The notes under the pieces are model-generated. The model was not told the origin of the DNA. It worked only from the letters and a program-made list of their open reading frames with translations, and did no database searches. DNA of 64,000 nucleotides from Tetragonia tetragonoides (lineage: Eukaryota; Streptophyta; Magnoliopsida; Caryophyllales; Aizoaceae): positions 53,610,807-53,674,806 of the forward strand of contig CM076139.1 in the NCBI GenBank assembly GCA_038025085.1, read 5' to 3'. Position 1 is the stretch's first letter, and every line of letters starts with the position of its first letter. Shown here one piece after another: positions 57,970 to 64,000 of this stretch. The translations under genes and the position numbers were made by a program.

Positions 57970-58574
57970 GGAGATCAACTTAAGTTTTTTTTTTTTTTTT
58001 TGAGAGGGGAATGAGAAACTTTCATTAATAGAAAAGTCATACGGCATCTACAATCAAAATAACCCTAGAATATACTAAATTAACAATAACAACACAATTT
58101 TTGCTAACAAGACAATTAACAAGGACACCTCGGTGCGACTCCCAACATGCATAGTAACCATGTGCTTCATTTAATGTATCTTCATCTTTGACGGAAGTGG
58201 AGATCTTCACCGCGAGCAAAGCAATCACTTGCCTACAAAACTCTGTTTGATACCATCGGTTGTATGTATATCCGGTCCCCAAATTCATATTGAACCTATA
58301 AAATAGATATCGCACCATAGGCGAAAAGAGAATCCTACGAAAAGGAAGAAATGAAAATACCAATGAACTCCACAAAGAGAGAGAAATTTATTCCACCTAA
58401 AGCGAAAAAGAGTAGAAATTAAAGTCAAACTAGATGAAGAATATCAAATACAGGCCGGGAATGACCTAAATTGGTCCTCCCGGCCTGAAACTATAATAAA
58501 AGATGAGAAGAGGTAAAAGAGAAAAGCTAGGGTTTTGAGAGGAGAGAAAAAGGAGAGGAGATCAACTTAAGTTT
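57970..58574 (-). mobile_element. LINE-like or processed retroposon, minus strand, 18-bp target duplication
   Basis: The 18-mer GGAGATCAACTTAAGTTT occurs at 57970-57987 and 58557-58574. Between them a 569-bp insert carries a T-run at 57988-58001, which is a poly(A) tail on the minus strand. Just before the tail the minus strand reads TTAATGAAAGTTTCTCATTC, like plant LINE 3' ends. Its other end, CTCTCCTCTCAAAACCC, resembles a transcript start. A 112-codon minus frame (58375-58037) shows no domain I can name. It is either a non-autonomous LINE derivative or a processed transcript. Confidence 0.75.
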
Positions 58575-58958
58575 AAGTCCTGTCCTTTTGAACAGATAAA
58601 CTTCAAATAGGGTTTTGCTTGATAAGAGAGCAAATGAAACAAGTGGCTTTTTTTCAATTGCTAAGAATTGGCCAAACCCTTTTCACTAACTTGGATAGGG
58701 CAACTGGCCAATCAGAATTACAGAAGATATTATCAAAGGGAAAACAGCACAAGAAGATCATTAGAAGATACAACAACAGGCTTAACACTGGGGCAATCCA
58801 TTAAAAAAGTGCACCCATGTGAAACAGCCTCACATCTCATACATTCCCCTCTGGTTCCCTCCCAACTAGACAACTCCCCACCCCAAAGAAAAGCATGAGG
58901 AAAAAGAAAATAAGTAAAAGAAAGATAATCACTAAAGTACACATATAAATTAAGACAT

Positions 58959-61223
58959 TTAACAAGCGATTGAAGTCGCAGATGAGTTGACCAGAACCGC
59001 AATATTTCCCGTTACAGGCTGGAGACGGGCTGCATTCTCGAGGCGTTCCCATGCTGCTTTCCGTTCCTCGGCAATCAAGGATAACTTTGACTCGTCCTCC
59101 ATAAATTGTATCCGACACTCGTGGAAGAGTGGCTCATCCATTTCCTGGAACACCTTCCTAACATTCAGCGTTAGGTTGAGTACTGATTGGTTCCAGTGGC
59201 CATGAGCATTCCTCTCCAGAGCTGGGAAAACAATAGGGAGAATCACCTGGCGGTTATGACCAATCAGGTTGAGAATTTGATCATTATTCCACAGGAAAAG
59301 CGCCCTTTCAGCCACCTGAAGCAAGGCAAAGCATATGTTTTCAATGATAGGTTTTCAGACACTTCTAAACTTTGAAAATGTATCTCTAGAGTTTAACAGC
59401 CATGTAAATAAACAATTTCGATCTGCAGAAGTGGCCAGTCCAACCCCAGGTATGATACTAAACTGCCTGAGCTGGAATTATCTACGCAGCTCACAAGCAG
59501 TATGAGCCAACAAATGTTATCTTAACCTGACTTCTTATCTTTCCAAACAGAATAGATTATTCAGCTTGACCTGAATCAAGTTAACAGAATAAAACAGGAC
59601 TAGGAGCCTTTTCGTCCGGATAAATCACACAATAGCAGAGGAGGGATTTCATGGCTCTTCCTTTTGCTCTTACTCCCATTCTAAAACCCAAATGTAATTA
59701 CATCCCTACCAAAAGATCGTAAGCGCTTCAGCATATGCATCTGTCAGTTCAACACGCAACTGATTAGCCTCTCACAACAAAAGAGGACACCCACACATCC
59801 AATTTCCTCCGTTACTTTAGCAAAATTTGAGATAACAGGATTTGAAAGTGAATTAAGGAAGTCTGAAGATAACCAGAATACCACCAGCCACGACTCACAT
59901 CAAAGAGCACAAATTGACCAAGAGAAATCTATGCTGGTAAGTGGCAACTAAGAGGTGGTGAAACAGGTTCCATTAATTGTCAAAAAAGCGCGTATAATGA
60001 CATCCAGCAACTTATATTAGTAGATGAATGCAACATCATGTAGACCTGGAAAGTGAACTGAAAGATTACACTACCTGAAAGTGATAGCTGTTGATGCAGC
60101 ATCCAATCCGCCAAAACAATGGAATCATGACTTTTTGGAATTCGAACATGTTGGTCGCGTCCAGTATCTCCTCTAGCTCACCCAAAAACATCACCTCCTT
60201 TTGGCTATTCGTAATCGGCCAGTACTTTAATAAACCTTTTATCACAGTGCTAGCTAGCTTTGGCTCCTTGTCAATAAACTGTGTGACACAGTAGGATAGC
60301 TGCTGAAAGTAGACACCTAAAGATTTTGGTTTGTGCAAAGGGATTAAAGCCCTCCACAAAAATATCTTGTGTTCCTCTTTCAACGGCAAGGCAAACCCAC
60401 TAATAACACTCCCAAAGATTTCCAACAGTTCTGCAATTCCATTATGTTTCTCAGTCTCGAATACGAACCGGTAGAATATATTGCTCATAGCCTTCCGAAT
60501 AAATGGCCTATGGACCATGAATTTACCATAGACCCTATGAAGGATAGTCTTCAAACATTCTCTTTCCCTAGGATCCTCTGATTCAAAGAGATCAAGCAAC
60601 TTCAATATAAACGAGTGGTCTATGTATTTTTTTGCTACCTTAGCATCAAGTGACGTGGACGTAATGAACTTAACCAACAAATCATACACAATTTGCAGGT
60701 GTGACCATGAAGGATCAAACATGGGTTCATCGTCATCATTCTCACCAGCACCCCCACAAGATCGATAATTTGGTGGGAAGACCCGAAAGAGATTAACAGC
60801 ACACATTCTACACATGGCAAAGATTGCAGGCTCGGGGAACTTTGTGGACGGCCCAGAAGCAACAAATTCCACAAGCTCAATGAGTGTTTGTCGCTTGATG
60901 TCCTTCTCTGAAGTGTTCTTACTCGGGTCATAAAAGTCGAATGTCACACAGCACAGATTCAACTTACTCAAGAACAAATTCATCTTTTCTGAATTTGGGA
61001 CATCCTTGAACGACACCAGCGGCTCAATTCCCGCAACCACACTTGTGGGGAACACAGCAGAAGATGTGCGCTTTGTAACATTGGCTTTGCCTGAAACAGC
61101 ATTGCCATTCTGTGCCCTTGTAGTGCCATTGCTAGGATTATTGGAAATGTTGTTCAACATCGTCTCCCCATTATCAGATTTGAAAGACTTTTTGGGAAGC
61201 TTACTGAGAATTTGCTTCAACAT
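58959..61223 (-). CDS. PP2A B' (B56) regulatory subunit
   Basis: Two exons, 60075-61223 and 58959-59315 (phase 0), give 501 aa. B' subunits direct the PP2A catalytic/scaffold core to substrates through a HEAT-like superhelix. The N-terminal 75 residues are variable ([20 protein letters not shown]). The B56 domain follows with [92 protein letters not shown] and [11 protein letters not shown]. The [12 protein letters not shown] start and the single intron before VAERALFLW are usual for plant B' theta/eta/gamma/zeta-type genes; the subtype is not decided. A GTAACG donor at 61800 on the minus strand suggests a 5'UTR intron, with a CT-rich leader around 62060-62145. Confidence 0.93.
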
Positions 61224-62150
61224 GGCGAAACTTTTAAATAAATTTCATGTATATTCAACCCAATCAACTCAAACCCACAACACCCAAAGATCCCTCAACA
61301 TGATAGATCCCCATCAGAGACCAGGAATCAAGGACTTCAGTGACAGAAACAAGAAGCAAATGGAAAAACAATGATACTCACTATAAAGTGAGTGAAAAAT
61401 CAGATATTGCAACTCCAGGCAACGTCTATTTTCAAATCTTGAGCAAGAATATACAATAACAAGGCTTAAATTGCTAAAACTAAAGGTGGGTCATGAACAT
61501 TTCACCAAAAGAAGCAACAAAAAGGTGAAAAATATGGCTATAAAGTCAGATCTGGATCTTAGGAAACTTGAATTCTGGCTATCATAAACCACCCCAAGCC
61601 CCCTTTTTTCCTCTTCAATTTCAAATGCAAAGAGGTACACAAATGAGAAAAATGAAATAGATAATCCAAAATTAGAAACAATAGAGCTTCAAGATAAAAG
61701 AAAACAAATGCAAAGGAATAAGAAACCCAGAAAAGTCTGAACTTGAAAATTCAAAATGCAGACAAAATTGGGAGAGAAGAGAGAAAGATCAACGTTACCC
61801 AGATCCTGAAAAGCAAAAAGCTAAGAGCTTGAGTTGTTAGAGAAGATCCATCAATGGAGCTTAGAGAAAAAGATTATATCTTTAATGGGGGTTGGGTTGG
61901 GGGGTTTGTTGGTGAGTAGCTTTCAGAAAACCATTGTTAAAAAGGGTGGAGTAGCTGGGTGTTTCTTTGGATTCTCACATCATCATCTAAGTTAATCTCA
62001 TCAATCAAAAGAAAATAAAAAATAAAAATTGAATAATTTAGGGATCAATCTGATGAGGAAAGTGGCGAGGTACCTCTCCCTGTCTCTCTCTCTTTCTATT
62101 CTCTCTCCTCTGCCTCCCTCTCTCTCTCTTTCTTTCGGGTGGAGGGGTGA
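61224..62150 (-). promoter_or_regulatory. Leader region of the PP2A B' gene
   Basis: Likely 5'UTR intron (donor near 61800) and a first non-coding exon rich in GA on the minus strand, that is CT on the plus strand at 62083-62140. No coding exon is present. Confidence 0.45.

Positions 62151-64000
<1,850 letters not shown>

Noticed and set aside
58037..58375. A 112-codon minus frame inside the retroposon
   Set aside because: Not listed as a gene because it has no nameable domain and lies wholly in an insertion with a target duplication.

Overview
This is a stretch of plant nuclear DNA, AT-rich and with ordinary GT-AG introns. The gene set points to a eudicot: a chloroplast NDH subunit, a TIFY protein, a PPR protein, a full-size PDR-type ABCG transporter, an A2-type cyclin and F-box families. 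Base composition and repeats do not fix the family; assignment below eudicot would be a guess. Exon models below were built by hand from splice sites and reading phase, so coordinates are predictions, but in the intact genes every exon phase closes.

Layout from left to right. (1) 1-1423, minus: 5' part of a PUB4-like U-box E3 ligase that runs off the left edge. (2) 2999-3667: a small Pack-MULE (Mutator-like TIRs, 10-bp target duplication) carrying a piece of the mitochondrial processing peptidase alpha-subunit gene. (3) 4259-8297, plus: TIFY8. (4) 8534-14680: an F-box graveyard, with one DUF295-type pseudogene on the minus strand and a tandem pair of decayed F-box genes on the plus strand, followed by an Au-like SINE. 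(5) 15319-17043, minus: an intronless P-class PPR protein. (6) 19071-28906, minus: a complete 24-exon ABCG32/PEC1-like cuticle transporter. (7) 32242-33116, minus: a small protein made only of two VPS4-type MIT domains. (8) 34143-36771, plus: the ferredoxin-like chloroplast NDH subunit PnsB3. (9) 42298-46338, plus: cyclin A2. (10) 48525-50502, plus: Mediator subunit MED11. (11) 53674-56872, plus: an RRM protein of the AtE1/CyP33-N-terminus type. (12) 58959-61223, minus: a PP2A B'/B56 regulatory subunit. (13) 62150-64000: AT-rich gene-free DNA with a long ATT microsatellite.

The genes do not form a pathway; they are unrelated housekeeping, signalling and specialised genes, as is usual for a plant chromosome arm. 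What unites the window is its dense load of small non-autonomous transposons in introns and spacers. At least five hAT-type elements (four with recognisable 8-bp target duplications), three Stowaway elements, one Pack-MULE, a LINE-like retroposon with an 18-bp duplication, an extremely truncated retroposon scar and several tRNA-derived SINE candidates can be delimited by eye.

The items I rate most novel are the stand-alone tandem-MIT protein, the Pack-MULE with a chimeric open frame, the two-copy 0.67-kb element with GGAACCGGT/CCAATTCC-rich ends, and the tandem duplication that copied an exon end into the intron of the RRM gene.
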